Virus record (IMG/VR): IMGVR_UViG_3300021963_000149
Span: 1-57,330 of that record
Origin: a virus
Direction: 5' to 3' (one strand)
Length of the DNA: 57,330 nt
The notes under the pieces were generated by a model. That model searched no databases. It was given only the letters and a program-made list of their open reading frames with translations, and was not told where the DNA came from. A program made the position numbers and the translations under genes. Position 1 is the first letter of the stretch; every line of letters starts with the position of its first letter. This document shows positions 8,122 through 16,450 of this stretch, piece by piece.

Positions 8122-8559
8122 TTACCCCAGTCCAGCGTTAAATCTCATAAACTCAATTGCATTCTTAATTTGATATGTTCTGTTCTGTATCATTTTGAGA
8201 ATGCTTTCAATATATACCAGCATTGTGTCATAGTAATCAATTTTTAAACATACGGTTGAAAGTTTTTCATCCGCATCCAAATACTTTTGCATTGTATCTT
8301 TGTCACGAATTTTTTTAGGAAATGGATTTTCATAATATACATCTGGATCTGCTTTTCCAGAATAATATTCATATCGTTCGTGGCGAATATTTCTCTTTTG
8401 TTGCTCTGCTTTTTTTCTTAATAAAAAAATCGTATTATATAAATCAAAATATTTTGCATGAAGAACGGGGATGTTTAATGATTCGGTATGTAGATTATCG
8501 GGATCTATCTTTACATCTTTTTCCCACATTTCTTGAATTTTGTCAAGATCAATACTCAT
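8122..8559 (-). CDS. uvsY: UvsY, recombination mediator
   Basis: 145 residues (T4 UvsY is 137). The N terminus IQEMWEKDVKIDPDNLHTES and the C-terminal helix with IKNAIEFMRFNAG are characteristic of UvsY, which loads UvsX recombinase onto gp32-coated single-stranded DNA. The middle carries many basic residues (RKKAEQQKRNIRHERYEYY), fitting single-strand binding. Its ATG overlaps the stop of the tail-tube-like gene by 4 bases. Confidence 0.92.
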   Translation of the reverse strand: MSIDLDKIQEMWEKDVKIDPDNLHTESLNIPVLHAKYFDLYNTIFLLRKKAEQQKRNIRHERYEYYSGKADPDVYYENPFPKKIRDKDTMQKYLDADEKLSTVCLKIDYYDTMLVYIESILKMIQNRTYQIKNAIEFMRFNAGLG

Positions 8560-9107
8560 AATTTATTTCCAGATAAATCACTTATGTTATAAGAAGTATA
8601 CTTGAAACTTACATCTGCTGTAAAGTATTGAATGTCTGTATCTGTAGCATCGAAGGTTAATGTTGTCAATGAATATGGAAATAAGTCTTGAAAGTTCACA
8701 TTAAATTTAGCAACTAAATTGCTGCTTAAAATTTGTAGTGTTCCATCAGAGTAAATATTTTGTTTATCATTAACATATCTACCTTGGATTAAACCTTCCG
8801 ATTCTAAGTTTCTAAATTCCTGAACGCTTTCTGGATATCCTAAACCACGAATCCAGTTTTGAATTTCCATAAAGTTTTCAAGATTTTCATCTACAAGAAA
8901 TCTTAAATTTAAATCCCCAAATTCAATTTTATCTCCAGGTGTTGGAATATCGCGAAGATAGTTTGGTTGAACAGTTGTTCCAAGTGTTAAGTCTGGAACA
9001 TTTGCTTGATTACAAAAGAAAGCAACTTTTGGACTTCTTTTAAGATTGAATTTAAATCCTGTAGGAGAGAGAAAATTACGATTCTCTATCTGCGATGGTC
9101 CTGCCAT
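8556..9107 (-). CDS. Tail-tube-fold structural protein (gp3 or gp54-like position)
   Basis: 183 residues. SPTGFKFNLKRSPKVAFFCN, then VPDLTLGT, DIPTPGDKIEFGDLNLRF and MEIQNWIRGLGYPE give the strand/helix order seen in the gp19 tail-tube family and its baseplate relatives such as T4 gp54. In cyanophages the gene after 23 is often labelled gp3 (tail-tip or completion protein), but no T4 gp3 motif is recognised here, so no symbol is given. It follows the gp23 terminator and precedes uvsY with a 4-base overlap. Confidence 0.7.
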   Translation of the reverse strand: MAGPSQIENRNFLSPTGFKFNLKRSPKVAFFCNQANVPDLTLGTTVQPNYLRDIPTPGDKIEFGDLNLRFLVDENLENFMEIQNWIRGLGYPESVQEFRNLESEGLIQGRYVNDKQNIYSDGTLQILSSNLVAKFNVNFQDLFPYSLTTLTFDATDTDIQYFTADVSFKYTSYNISDLSGNKL

Positions 9108-9117
9108 TTTTTCTAAT

Positions 9118-9124
9118 TATTTAG
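9118..9124 (-). promoter_or_regulatory. Late-promoter-like CTAAATA after the gp23 terminator
   Basis: Minus-strand CTAAATA lies between the gp23 terminator and the next ATG, about 11 bases from the start. That would leave an almost leaderless mRNA, so activity is uncertain. Confidence 0.3.
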
Positions 9125-9125
9125 A

Positions 9126-9154
9126 TAAAAAAAGAGGGTCCTTTTGGACCCTCT
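9126..9154 (-). terminator. Intrinsic terminator of gp23
   Basis: Minus strand: perfect 9-bp stem AGAGGGTCC / GGACCCTCT with an AAAA loop, followed directly by an uninterrupted T run. It is 23 bases beyond the gp23 stop and is the clearest terminator in the window. Confidence 0.93.
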
Positions 9155-9176
9155 GGATAAACCATGTGAGGTTAAA

Positions 9177-10607
9177 TCACATGAGGTTCTTAACAGCAAC
9201 TCTTCTGTAGTAACGGTTTGCGTTGACATTGAGTGAGCCGAGACCCTGGTTGGTTCCTTCCGCGAATGGGTTTGCGACCATGCCGTAGCGGGTCTTAAAG
9301 CCAATCTTAGGCTGGAAGGAGTTCTCACCAACGGCACGAACCATTTGGAGAGGAACATATGGGCAGTAGAAGATGCCAGCGTCATAAGGTGAAGTGCCCT
9401 TATAACCAACAACATAATACTGGTTGCCAGGTGATGCATTACCTGCAGTCAGGTTTGCAGCATAAGGATCGATATAAACACGATACTTACCTTGCAGAAC
9501 ACCAGCGAAGGTGTTGCCAGTGTCATCAACGTTCAGATTGGCGTTGAGTGCTGGGGTGTAGTCCAGAACACCAGCCATGGTCAGAGCGGAAGCAACGTCT
9601 GCAGAGCAGAGGATAACGTTGCCCTTCCCACGACGAGTTCTCTGAGCGATTGCATTAGCATCACGCTCAATTTGGAACAGAAGACCTTTGAACTTCTCAA
9701 CAGACCAACGACCGTTGGAGTCAACGTCGAGGTCAAAGATGCCTGCGGTGGCAGTGTTTTGAACAGCACCTTGCTCAGCAACCTTGTAGATGGTTCTGAT
9801 AACTTCGCGGTTGATTTCAGCAAGAATCTCAGTTGAGAGAATGTTTGCTAATTCCGCTTCAGCGTTCAGACCATGGATTGCCTTGAGGTCTTGTGCCAGT
9901 TCCAGTGAGTACTCAGCTTTGAGAGCGCGTGACTTTGCAGTAACGGTTACTTTCTCAATGCTGAATGCCATCTGGTTGAAGGCATCAGAACCAGTGCCAT
10001 CCAGGTTCTCAGCGTCGCCAGTCTGCATACCCTGACCGACGTTGTATCCGATTGAAGAAGCGGATGCAACAGGGTTCAGAACAGATGGGTTAGTTCCGCT
10101 TTGAGCGGTAGTACCCATACCAGAGTTGCCAGCGGTGAATCCACCCTCTTCGTCGCGACCAGCGTCTTGACCTGAGAATGCAGAATCAACTTCGTTGTAG
10201 AAGGTTTCAGTTCCGCTTTGGTTGGTATAGCGTGAACGCATTGCGAAGATGAGTCCAGTAGGACCGCTCATTGGTTGAACGCCTGCAACATCATAGGCGA
10301 TCAGGTTAGGCATTGAACGTCTGATCAGTGAAATCAGAACGGGGTCAAAACCAGCAACAGGGCCAGAGGCAGTAGCGCCACCACCGAAGCCGCCAGAAGC
10401 GCCTGCAGCGTTGCCTGAGTTGGTTGGTGATTCCATGAGCATACTCATGGAGCCGTTGTCGAAAGCAGATTGCTCACGAAGGAATTTTTCTTGGTTCTCT
10501 AACAGGACGGCGGTTACCGCTCTACGATGGGAATCTTTGATTTGATCAAGACCCTCATAATTGAGGAGAGGTGCCCACTTTTCCTGCAGATGCTCGGAAT
10601 GGAACAT
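9177..10607 (-). CDS. 23: gp23, major capsid protein
   Basis: 476 residues (T4 gp23 is 521). The N-terminal HLQEKWAPLLNYEG, the RRAVTAVLLENQEKFLRE helix, RSMPNLIAYDVAGVQPMSGP and the following GLIFAMRSRY are diagnostic of gp23. LME at residues 57-59 followed by Ser is a plausible gp21 processing site, placed like T4 cleavage at residue 65. A Gly/Ala-rich stretch follows the cleavage point. Base composition is richer in GC than neighbouring genes, as is usual for this highly expressed gene. A strong terminator follows. Confidence 0.98.
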   Translation of the reverse strand: MFHSEHLQEKWAPLLNYEGLDQIKDSHRRAVTAVLLENQEKFLREQSAFDNGSMSMLMESPTNSGNAAGASGGFGGGATASGPVAGFDPVLISLIRRSMPNLIAYDVAGVQPMSGPTGLIFAMRSRYTNQSGTETFYNEVDSAFSGQDAGRDEEGGFTAGNSGMGTTAQSGTNPSVLNPVASASSIGYNVGQGMQTGDAENLDGTGSDAFNQMAFSIEKVTVTAKSRALKAEYSLELAQDLKAIHGLNAEAELANILSTEILAEINREVIRTIYKVAEQGAVQNTATAGIFDLDVDSNGRWSVEKFKGLLFQIERDANAIAQRTRRGKGNVILCSADVASALTMAGVLDYTPALNANLNVDDTGNTFAGVLQGKYRVYIDPYAANLTAGNASPGNQYYVVGYKGTSPYDAGIFYCPYVPLQMVRAVGENSFQPKIGFKTRYGMVANPFAEGTNQGLGSLNVNANRYYRRVAVKNLM

Positions 10608-10664
10608 TTGCGTTTTACCTTTTACTAAGTGTTTGTTTTTTGGTTTGAATTATATTAAATTCAA

Positions 10665-11828
10665 TTATTTGCTGAATGCTGAAAGAGTCTTCAGATAGGC
10701 AGCCATTGAATCTGAGACAAACTCAGGAGAATTGTCTACACCTTCAGACAGCGTTTCAGTTCTTGCATTTGGAGAAGTTTTCTTTGAAGGGAAATATGAT
10801 TCCTTCAGCATCTCCAGTTTTTCACGATATTCTTCCTCACTTTCAAACTCAACACTTTCGGCAAGTGAAGCGAGTTTCTCTTTCTGGGTATTGGCTAAGC
10901 CACCAGAAATCTCATCGAAGATACCATCAGCAACCGACTCTGCGAGACGCTTGTTGAGAGAGATATTCTTTTCGATTTGCTCGTTGAGTTTTTCTTCCAT
11001 CTCATCAAGTTTTTCTACCATGCTCTCAAGAACATCATATTTATCTTCAGGGATTGATACATAATGTGCTTCAAAAAGATCCTTCATTCCGGTCAGGAAT
11101 GATTCGGTCATTTCTGTCTTGAGACCTTGCTCAATGACAAGTGCGTTCTCTTGGAACCACTCATCAGCAACATACTCAAGATAAGAATCAACACGCTCTG
11201 CAAGGATGGTCTTAATTTCTTCGACCTCTTCAGCAAGAGCGATTTCATATTGCTCTTCTAAAGATTGCTTGATTTCAAGAACCTTTGATTTAAGAGCAGC
11301 TTCAAAAATAACTTTTGCTTTTTCTTTAAACTCTTCAGAGAGTTCTTCTCCTCCAAGCAGAGCATTAACATCCTCTTCGATGTTATACTCTTCTTCCATT
11401 TCCTCTTCTTCTTCCTCTTCTTCTTCCTCTTCTTCTTTCTTACCTTTCTTCTTACCGCCCTCTTCTTCTTCCTCTTCCTTAGCTTCTACAATTTCCTCTT
11501 CCTCTTCTTCAGTTTCTTCTAAGAGTTCTTCATCTTCTTCATAATCCTCTTTAACACCAGCAGCTGGCATAGCAGGCTTTGCTCCTTTGTTTACAACATC
11601 CTTAACTTGCTTAAGAGTTGCACCTGGAGTCTTCAACTTTGCTGAATCATCATCTGGTTTGTAGTTAGAAGGATCTGGTCCACCAAGATCTTCCCAACTG
11701 CCGGTTTGACCTGGAGTAGAACCAGAAAGACTTGGCATCGCGTCCGCTGCTTTGGCATTAGCATTAACAGCGGTCCTGGATTGCTTTGTGCCTACTTCCA
11801 TTTCTTGTAATTGTGTGCCACGAGACAT
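10665..11828 (-). CDS. 22: gp22, prohead scaffold (core) protein
   Basis: 387 residues (T4 gp22 is 269). Pro/Gly-rich N-terminal 90 residues are followed by an extreme acidic tract with runs of Glu at about residues 96-148, interrupted by a basic patch GGKKKGKK. The C-terminal half is alpha-helical and charged, with heptad-like repeats (VLESMVEKLDEMEEKLNEQI), and ends YLKTLSAFSK. Scaffold proteins of this type fill the prohead and are digested by gp21; several L-x-E sites are present. A perfect TATAAATA late promoter lies 37 bases upstream. Confidence 0.92.
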   Translation of the reverse strand: MSRGTQLQEMEVGTKQSRTAVNANAKAADAMPSLSGSTPGQTGSWEDLGGPDPSNYKPDDDSAKLKTPGATLKQVKDVVNKGAKPAMPAAGVKEDYEEDEELLEETEEEEEEIVEAKEEEEEEGGKKKGKKEEEEEEEEEEEEMEEEYNIEEDVNALLGGEELSEEFKEKAKVIFEAALKSKVLEIKQSLEEQYEIALAEEVEEIKTILAERVDSYLEYVADEWFQENALVIEQGLKTEMTESFLTGMKDLFEAHYVSIPEDKYDVLESMVEKLDEMEEKLNEQIEKNISLNKRLAESVADGIFDEISGGLANTQKEKLASLAESVEFESEEEYREKLEMLKESYFPSKKTSPNARTETLSEGVDNSPEFVSDSMAAYLKTLSAFSK

Positions 11829-11864
11829 TTGAACTCTCCGATTTTCCTGTATAAAATCTATATT

Positions 11865-11872
11865 TATTTATA
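11865..11872 (-). promoter_or_regulatory. Late promoter (perfect TATAAATA) for gp22
   Basis: Minus-strand TATAAATA, 37 bases before the gp22 ATG, in the 47-base gap after gp21. Exact T4 late consensus. Confidence 0.7.
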
Positions 11873-11875
11873 GAA

Positions 11876-12526
11876 TTACAAATTTGAGATAAACTCATCA
11901 AATAGGTTTAACTTGAACTCATCAAGTTTTCTTTGATCAACTAATGTATTTATTCTACGCTTTGTATTTTCTGCTAATCTTTCGCGAAGCATTCCACCTT
12001 CCCAAACCCATTCTTTACCTTCCATAATTCCCTGAACAAAAGCATCGGGTGCAGATGGATCGGCAACAATATCAGCAGCAGTTGCAAGCATGAAATCTTC
12101 ACCAACTTCACTATATCCGTTTTGAGTTGGTTTTAAAGAACCGATTCCACGAGAGGAAACTCCGAGAGTAACTCCTTCTTTTAAAAGAGACTCTGCAATT
12201 TTACCCATTGGAGTAGAAAGAATCTGTGCTTTTCCAATAAAATCATTTCCTTCTCGATGAAGAGAAACAATTTTGTGAGAAACACGATCAAGATTTACGG
12301 TTGGACCATCAGGGTGTCCAAGTTCACCAAGAGCACGACCTTTTTGCACATACTGTTCAGTATAACGCTTAACCTCTCTTTCCATAATCGGCAAACGATA
12401 CATTCTATTGTTGCGATTTGGTTGTTCGGTTTGAAGGAACGGTCCTTGAATGTAGAGTGTTTTTTTACCGTTTTTTTCTTCGGTAATAACTTCTACTGAT
12501 TCAATTTCTTCGGTGATGAGTTTCAT
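11876..12526 (-). CDS. 21: gp21, prohead core protease
   Basis: 216 residues (T4 gp21 is 212). The catalytic His lies in ALGELGHPDG (H71) and the Ser in TLGVSSRGIGS (S124 or S125), with an Asp-containing segment ADIVADPSAPDA after it, the pattern of the herpesvirus-like serine protease fold of gp21. It cleaves head proteins after L/I-x-E. The ATG overlaps the stop of the preceding gene as TAATG. Confidence 0.95.
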   Translation of the reverse strand: MKLITEEIESVEVITEEKNGKKTLYIQGPFLQTEQPNRNNRMYRLPIMEREVKRYTEQYVQKGRALGELGHPDGPTVNLDRVSHKIVSLHREGNDFIGKAQILSTPMGKIAESLLKEGVTLGVSSRGIGSLKPTQNGYSEVGEDFMLATAADIVADPSAPDAFVQGIMEGKEWVWEGGMLRERLAENTKRRINTLVDQRKLDEFKLNLFDEFISNL

Positions 12527-13083
12527 TATGCTTGACCTGAAATTTGAATTTGTTGAACAAAAATAGAACCAGCACCACCATTGGTAATTGCTGATACTCT
12601 TTGTGAGTTTCTCAAAGTCGCATCTTGAGAAGAAAATGCTGTAGTGATTCCACTTGTATCTGCTTCAACTGTAATGGAAGTTTGGAAGTTTCCATTAAAA
12701 TCTGATTTTGTATTTACAGATAAAACTTTTGCGTGAGTGATTATAGAATTATATTGAGCAAAGTTTGCACCAGAAAGTGTCACTCTATCACCAACACCAA
12801 AAGGCATTTGAGTTCCTTCTGGACATGTGATAATTGTGTTCGTTCCTGTTGTAATTCCAATAACTCTTTGAGATGCTTTGGTTAAAGCAAGAGTTGCTGA
12901 AGTTCCAGCTGGAATTGCATAATCCGCAAGAGTTGCTGACGGATCTGTTCCAATTGCCACAAATGCATTTGCACCAAGAGCAACAATTCTCAATACATCA
13001 CTTTGTACTGAAAACGATGTTGTCAATGCTGCTGTTGAAGTTGTGCTAATGGATGTTCCCGATCCAACTGGTCTATGTGCCAT
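12526..13083 (-). CDS. Putative virion structural protein between gp67-like and gp21
   Basis: 185 residues, rich in Thr, Ser, Ala and beta-strand-like patterns (FVAIGTDPSATLADYAIPAG, RVTLSGANFAQYN). No signal peptide or membrane segment. The VAIGTDPSAT segment looks like the small beta domains of phage head-decoration or fibre proteins, but no family is recognised. It is translationally coupled to gp21 and sits within the head-core genes, so a capsid role is the simplest inference. T4 has gp68 near this position, but similarity to gp68 is not visible. Confidence 0.7.
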   Translation of the reverse strand: MAHRPVGSGTSISTTSTAALTTSFSVQSDVLRIVALGANAFVAIGTDPSATLADYAIPAGTSATLALTKASQRVIGITTGTNTIITCPEGTQMPFGVGDRVTLSGANFAQYNSIITHAKVLSVNTKSDFNGNFQTSITVEADTSGITTAFSSQDATLRNSQRVSAITNGGAGSIFVQQIQISGQA

Positions 13084-13108
13084 TATTCTTTATAATTCAT
13101 TTAGTAAT

Positions 13109-13115
13109 TATTTAT
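13109..13115 (-). promoter_or_regulatory. Late promoter (ATAAATA)
   Basis: Minus-strand ATAAATA about 26 bases upstream of the ATG at 13083, just after the stop of the gp67-like gene. Confidence 0.5.
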
Positions 13116-13123
13116 TAACTTAA

Positions 13124-13297
13124 TCATTCGTCGTCATTTTCTACTTCACTTTCCACTTCTCCAAACATTGAAGTTGCAATATCCGGGCGGAAGGAATCAA
13201 TTCTTTCCGATGATTTTGCAAACAAAATTTCTTTAATTTTGTCGCTTGTTTGAATTGGAGATTCGTCGTTAATAATCAAATCTAAAAGTTCTTCCAT
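13124..13297 (-). CDS. gp67-like prohead core protein
   Basis: 57 residues (MEELLDLIIN at the start, EVESEVENDDE at the end). A short N-terminal M-E-x-L-I helix and an acidic C-terminal tail match the layout of T4 gp67 (80 residues), a prohead core protein encoded between genes 20 and 21. The gene order here (20, oxygenase, this ORF, 185-residue protein, 21) supports that. A perfect TATAAATA is 25 bases upstream. Because the protein is so short, the assignment rests on position and composition. Confidence 0.65.
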   Translation of the reverse strand: MEELLDLIINDESPIQTSDKIKEILFAKSSERIDSFRPDIATSMFGEVESEVENDDE

Positions 13298-13321
13298 GTT
13301 AATATCAAATGTGATCTTTTA

Positions 13322-13329
13322 TATTTATA
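13322..13329 (-). promoter_or_regulatory. Late promoter (perfect TATAAATA) for the gp67-like gene
   Basis: Minus-strand TATAAATA ending 25 bases upstream of the ATG at 13297 and overlapping the end of the oxygenase gene. Confidence 0.65.
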
Positions 13330-14080
13330 ATTTTGAAAATAACTTATAGAATGATTTTCCAAGATTAAAAATTACCCGATGAGCAATCGTTAAGTTTGTT
13401 TTGTTTATTTTGTCTCTGAATTCTTGGGAAGACCTTTTTAATTTTTCAATTGAATCTTGAAACTTCATTGTTTTTGAAATTCCCTTTGTATCATATACAT
13501 CCATAATTAAATGAAATCGGTCAATATCAGAGTCATTTCTGATTTGATGCCTATTATTAACTGGCAACATATAAACTGAACCATCTGCTGGCATATGAAA
13601 TTCACCTTGCTCTGTCCAGTGAGTACATTTTTTATCAGTAATGATAGGTACATGCACTCTACACATATAATTACCATTTAAATTATCTCCAGGCCATGCA
13701 TTATCAATATGAACAATACTGAATGTATGTGCTTTTATCATTGTAATTCTTGCTCGTCTTGGATAAAATCCATGAGTATCAAGAATATCAATAATTTTTT
13801 TAATCTCACCAATACAAGCAGGTGTTGGATTAATGTGCTCAAATGGATGAGAAATTTTTAAATGTTTGGCAAGAAAATATTTGTATGATTTATTTTCGCA
13901 TTGTTCTATTCCAACTTCCCACCCATCATTGCAAGTTCCAGTTCTACTCAGAACACTCCATCCACCAAAATTACTATAACCATATTCTTTACCCTGTAAA
14001 GTAATTGGTATTTTTTTTACTTCAACAAGATCTTTTTGTAGTGCGTTAATGTCAACACTAAAAGGTAATTTTTCAATCAT
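13325..14080 (-). CDS. 2-oxoglutarate/Fe(II) oxygenase-like protein (aspartyl/asparaginyl beta-hydroxylase type)
   Basis: 251 residues. SIVHIDNAWPGDN gives the facial-triad H-x-D (H124, D126). The RVHVPIITDKKCTHW strand follows, and the distal His is in NNRHQIRNDS (H178), with Arg188 as a possible 2-oxoglutarate-binding residue. This order fits the aspartyl/asparaginyl beta-hydroxylase family. T4-like cyanophages carry several oxygenases of this superfamily, mostly with unknown substrates. The gene lies between the portal and the gp67-like gene in the late head operon, so a virion or host protein substrate is inferred. The C-terminal 60 residues are a basic helical extension with no recognised domain. 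Confidence 0.82.
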   Translation of the reverse strand: MIEKLPFSVDINALQKDLVEVKKIPITLQGKEYGYSNFGGWSVLSRTGTCNDGWEVGIEQCENKSYKYFLAKHLKISHPFEHINPTPACIGEIKKIIDILDTHGFYPRRARITMIKAHTFSIVHIDNAWPGDNLNGNYMCRVHVPIITDKKCTHWTEQGEFHMPADGSVYMLPVNNRHQIRNDSDIDRFHLIMDVYDTKGISKTMKFQDSIEKLKRSSQEFRDKINKTNLTIAHRVIFNLGKSFYKLFSKL

Positions 14081-14101
14081 GATATGAGAGACTATTTGAA
14101 A

Positions 14102-15814
14102 TTAAATTGTCCCACCTTTTGGCATTTTGGTGACTGAAGTGTTTGGTTCAGCAGCTGCTCCACTAACTTCAGTAGATCCACCCATCGTAGCACCATCAGT
14201 ATTTGGTTCCATTACTGGTGCTCCCAAATCCATCTGGGCAGCACCTTGGTCTAAAGGAAGACCAGTTTGTGGATCAACAGGTGCATTTGGATCAGGAATA
14301 ACTCCTTTTTTGATTTCTTTTTTGATTAAAGCATCTTGCTCAATAATTTCAATATCAGTTTGGCGAAGAATTTTTCTACGAACATAGTCTTGAGAAAAAT
14401 ATCTACCAACATATGGTTCTGCAACTGCAACCATATTTAATCTTTCATTAAGTAATTCTACATCTTTAAGTTCAGAGAAGTGATTGTCATAGAGGAAATC
14501 ATATTGAATATGCTCACTCATAATCTCCCAGTCTTCTGGAGTAATAATGTTCTTAAGAATCAATTGAGTCTTAAGCATATCATTGAACATATTTGAGAAT
14601 CTCTTTCTCAAACGACCAACAAATTTAGTGAATTTTAATTCGTCTCTGAGGATTTCGGAGGAACGACCGAGATTAAATCCACCTTCGCCATCCATGCGAG
14701 ACGGCGGCACGTTGAGGGACCTGTATAACTTCTTTTTAAAATACTCAATGTCCGTGATTTCTCCAAGGTTTTGTCCTCCTGGAAGAGTAGTAATTTCAGT
14801 ACCACGTCCTCCCTCTCTGCGAGGAAGCCAAAAATCCTCCAACATTGCCATAAATTTTTTGTCATCGCGAATCTCTCCCGTACTAGCATCGTACACAAGT
14901 TTATTACGATAACGCATCATAACATCACGAAGATATTGTTCTGCTTTTACCTTTGGAAGATTACCTACATCAATATAGAAGATTCTTCTTTCTGGAGCAC
15001 GAGACAATCTATAAATGACAAGGCTGTCTTCAATCATGCGAAGTTGATTGAGTGACTTAATTGCTTTATGTAAGTAAGATAAAGTATTACCTTTATTTCT
15101 ATCTACCAGTCCAGATGTGCAGTATGTAATTGCATCTTTTGCAATTTTAATACCTTGACTTGCATTTGTCTGAGCTGGGTTTGTTGATGGATAAATTGTT
15201 TTTGGATTATAGATGAAATATTCTTCAACCTCAGGAAAATCAAAATCCATTGGATTATCACTATGCAATTTTTGAAGAGGTGCAAGTTTATCGTTTGGAT
15301 TTTTCTTTTGTTGACGAACATAACGCATTTTCATTGCGTCAATATAACGAAGTTCTTGAATTCCTTCATGAGGATTTTTTAAATCAATTACCTTATGATA
15401 ATAAATTCTTCCATCAATATACCAGTTTCTATAAATTTCGTGAGATTTTTTGTCAAAATCTAAGAGGTCTAAAATATATTTAAATTCATCTCTAATTTTT
15501 TTCTTTATTCCGTCGCTTGCATTTAGATTATCTAAATCAATTTGAACCGGCGTATCATTTGTATCTGATACAATTGCTTCATTTACAATATCTTCAATGG
15601 CACTATCGCACTCTGGGTGCAATGCCATTTCTCTATATCTTTTAATCAGTTCAAATTCTGTTCGATATACACCCTCAATGTCGATGTATGAACCAAAAAA
15701 ACCACTACTCAAATAATGGTCAACCCCGTCCTCATTATTGGGCGGGACGGGGGAGAGCGCATTTGGTGAGAGTGGTTCAGTGTCCTCAATAGAGAACCCA
15801 AATAATTTTGCCAT
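14102..15814 (-). CDS. 20: gp20, portal vertex protein
   Basis: 570 residues (T4 gp20 is 524). Typical segments include YRTEFELIKRYREMALHPEC, AIEDIVNEAIV, SRAPERRIFYIDVGNLPKVK and PGGQNLGEITDIEYFKKKLY, followed by LNVPPSRMDGE. It forms the dodecameric DNA gate, initiates prohead assembly and docks the terminase. The C-terminal 60 residues are Pro/Gly/Ala-rich and probably flexible. ATAAATA is about 21 bases upstream, overlapping the gp19 stop. Confidence 0.97.
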   Translation of the reverse strand: MAKLFGFSIEDTEPLSPNALSPVPPNNEDGVDHYLSSGFFGSYIDIEGVYRTEFELIKRYREMALHPECDSAIEDIVNEAIVSDTNDTPVQIDLDNLNASDGIKKKIRDEFKYILDLLDFDKKSHEIYRNWYIDGRIYYHKVIDLKNPHEGIQELRYIDAMKMRYVRQQKKNPNDKLAPLQKLHSDNPMDFDFPEVEEYFIYNPKTIYPSTNPAQTNASQGIKIAKDAITYCTSGLVDRNKGNTLSYLHKAIKSLNQLRMIEDSLVIYRLSRAPERRIFYIDVGNLPKVKAEQYLRDVMMRYRNKLVYDASTGEIRDDKKFMAMLEDFWLPRREGGRGTEITTLPGGQNLGEITDIEYFKKKLYRSLNVPPSRMDGEGGFNLGRSSEILRDELKFTKFVGRLRKRFSNMFNDMLKTQLILKNIITPEDWEIMSEHIQYDFLYDNHFSELKDVELLNERLNMVAVAEPYVGRYFSQDYVRRKILRQTDIEIIEQDALIKKEIKKGVIPDPNAPVDPQTGLPLDQGAAQMDLGAPVMEPNTDGATMGGSTEVSGAAAEPNTSVTKMPKGGTI

Positions 15815-15834
15815 AATTTATTGTGTGTTTAGAC

Positions 15835-15841
15835 TATTTAT
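15835..15841 (-). promoter_or_regulatory. Late promoter (ATAAATA) for gp20
   Basis: Minus-strand ATAAATA about 21 bases upstream of the gp20 ATG. Confidence 0.5.
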
Positions 15842-16431
15842 TAACCGTTTGGACCACCAGTTCCAGCAGCAGAGAAGGACTGAACTTGGAACTCAACAGT
15901 AAACTCTTCAATTGTATCTCCACTATCATAGGAAAGATCGATTTGAGATACATTTGTTGGGAAGATGTCAATGAAATCATACTGCTTCAGAACAGAATTT
16001 GCAGTCCCAGCATTTGTTTTGCTGCTTGGAGTTGAACCTCTTCCAAGTTGATAGACAGTTGCATTTGTCATGTATGCAGATGGATCAGTAGCACCAAGGT
16101 TATTGTCCAGTCTAGCAATTAAATCTGCCCACTGCTCAAAAGCGTTTCTTAAAACGAAACCTTCATCATTAATTACAGTAACTGTCCAGGTGTCAATAGT
16201 TCTATCACCAGCTACTTTAAAAATACGACCCCTGAATGGAACATCAATTGAAGCGATGTTTTGAGCAGGAAGTGCTGCTGCTTTGCACATAAATCTGAAG
16301 TTGTTTGCATCCCAAGCAATTCCTGCAGGGAATGTGGTTAATTCAACTTCAAATAGATTGGGTCTTGCGCCGCCACCTACTAGAGCGGACTTAAACTGAG
16401 AAATTGTTTTGTTTTCTCTTGTTGTTGCCAT
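15841..16431 (-). CDS. 19: gp19, tail tube protein
   Basis: 196 residues (T4 gp19 is 163). GGARPNLFEVEL, CKAAALPAQNI, VAGDRTIDTWTVTVINDEGF and a C-terminal DTIEEFTVEFQVQ line up with T4 gp19 (CKATALPAG, VAGDRTFDDWTVTVMNDE). It polymerises into the inner tail tube around which gp18 assembles. A strong AGGAGG ribosome-binding site precedes the ATG, in keeping with the high copy number of the protein. Confidence 0.97.
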   Translation of the reverse strand: MATTRENKTISQFKSALVGGGARPNLFEVELTTFPAGIAWDANNFRFMCKAAALPAQNIASIDVPFRGRIFKVAGDRTIDTWTVTVINDEGFVLRNAFEQWADLIARLDNNLGATDPSAYMTNATVYQLGRGSTPSSKTNAGTANSVLKQYDFIDIFPTNVSQIDLSYDSGDTIEEFTVEFQVQSFSAAGTGGPNG

Positions 16432-16450
16432 GATTTGTTCCTCCTGTTGT

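Noticed and set aside
8556-9107. Naming the post-gp23 gene as gene 3
   Set aside because: Position agrees with common cyanophage annotation, but the visible sequence is closer to the tail-tube family and no T4 gp3 motif could be confirmed.
11395-11530. Direct repeats of CTTCTTCCT type, considered as a tandem repeat or CRISPR-like array
   Set aside because: They are Glu codons of the acidic scaffold tract, with no regular spacer structure.
11206-11544. Ser-rich plus-strand ORF
   Set aside because: Complement of the poly-Glu tract of gp22, which produces long Ser runs; no independent evidence.
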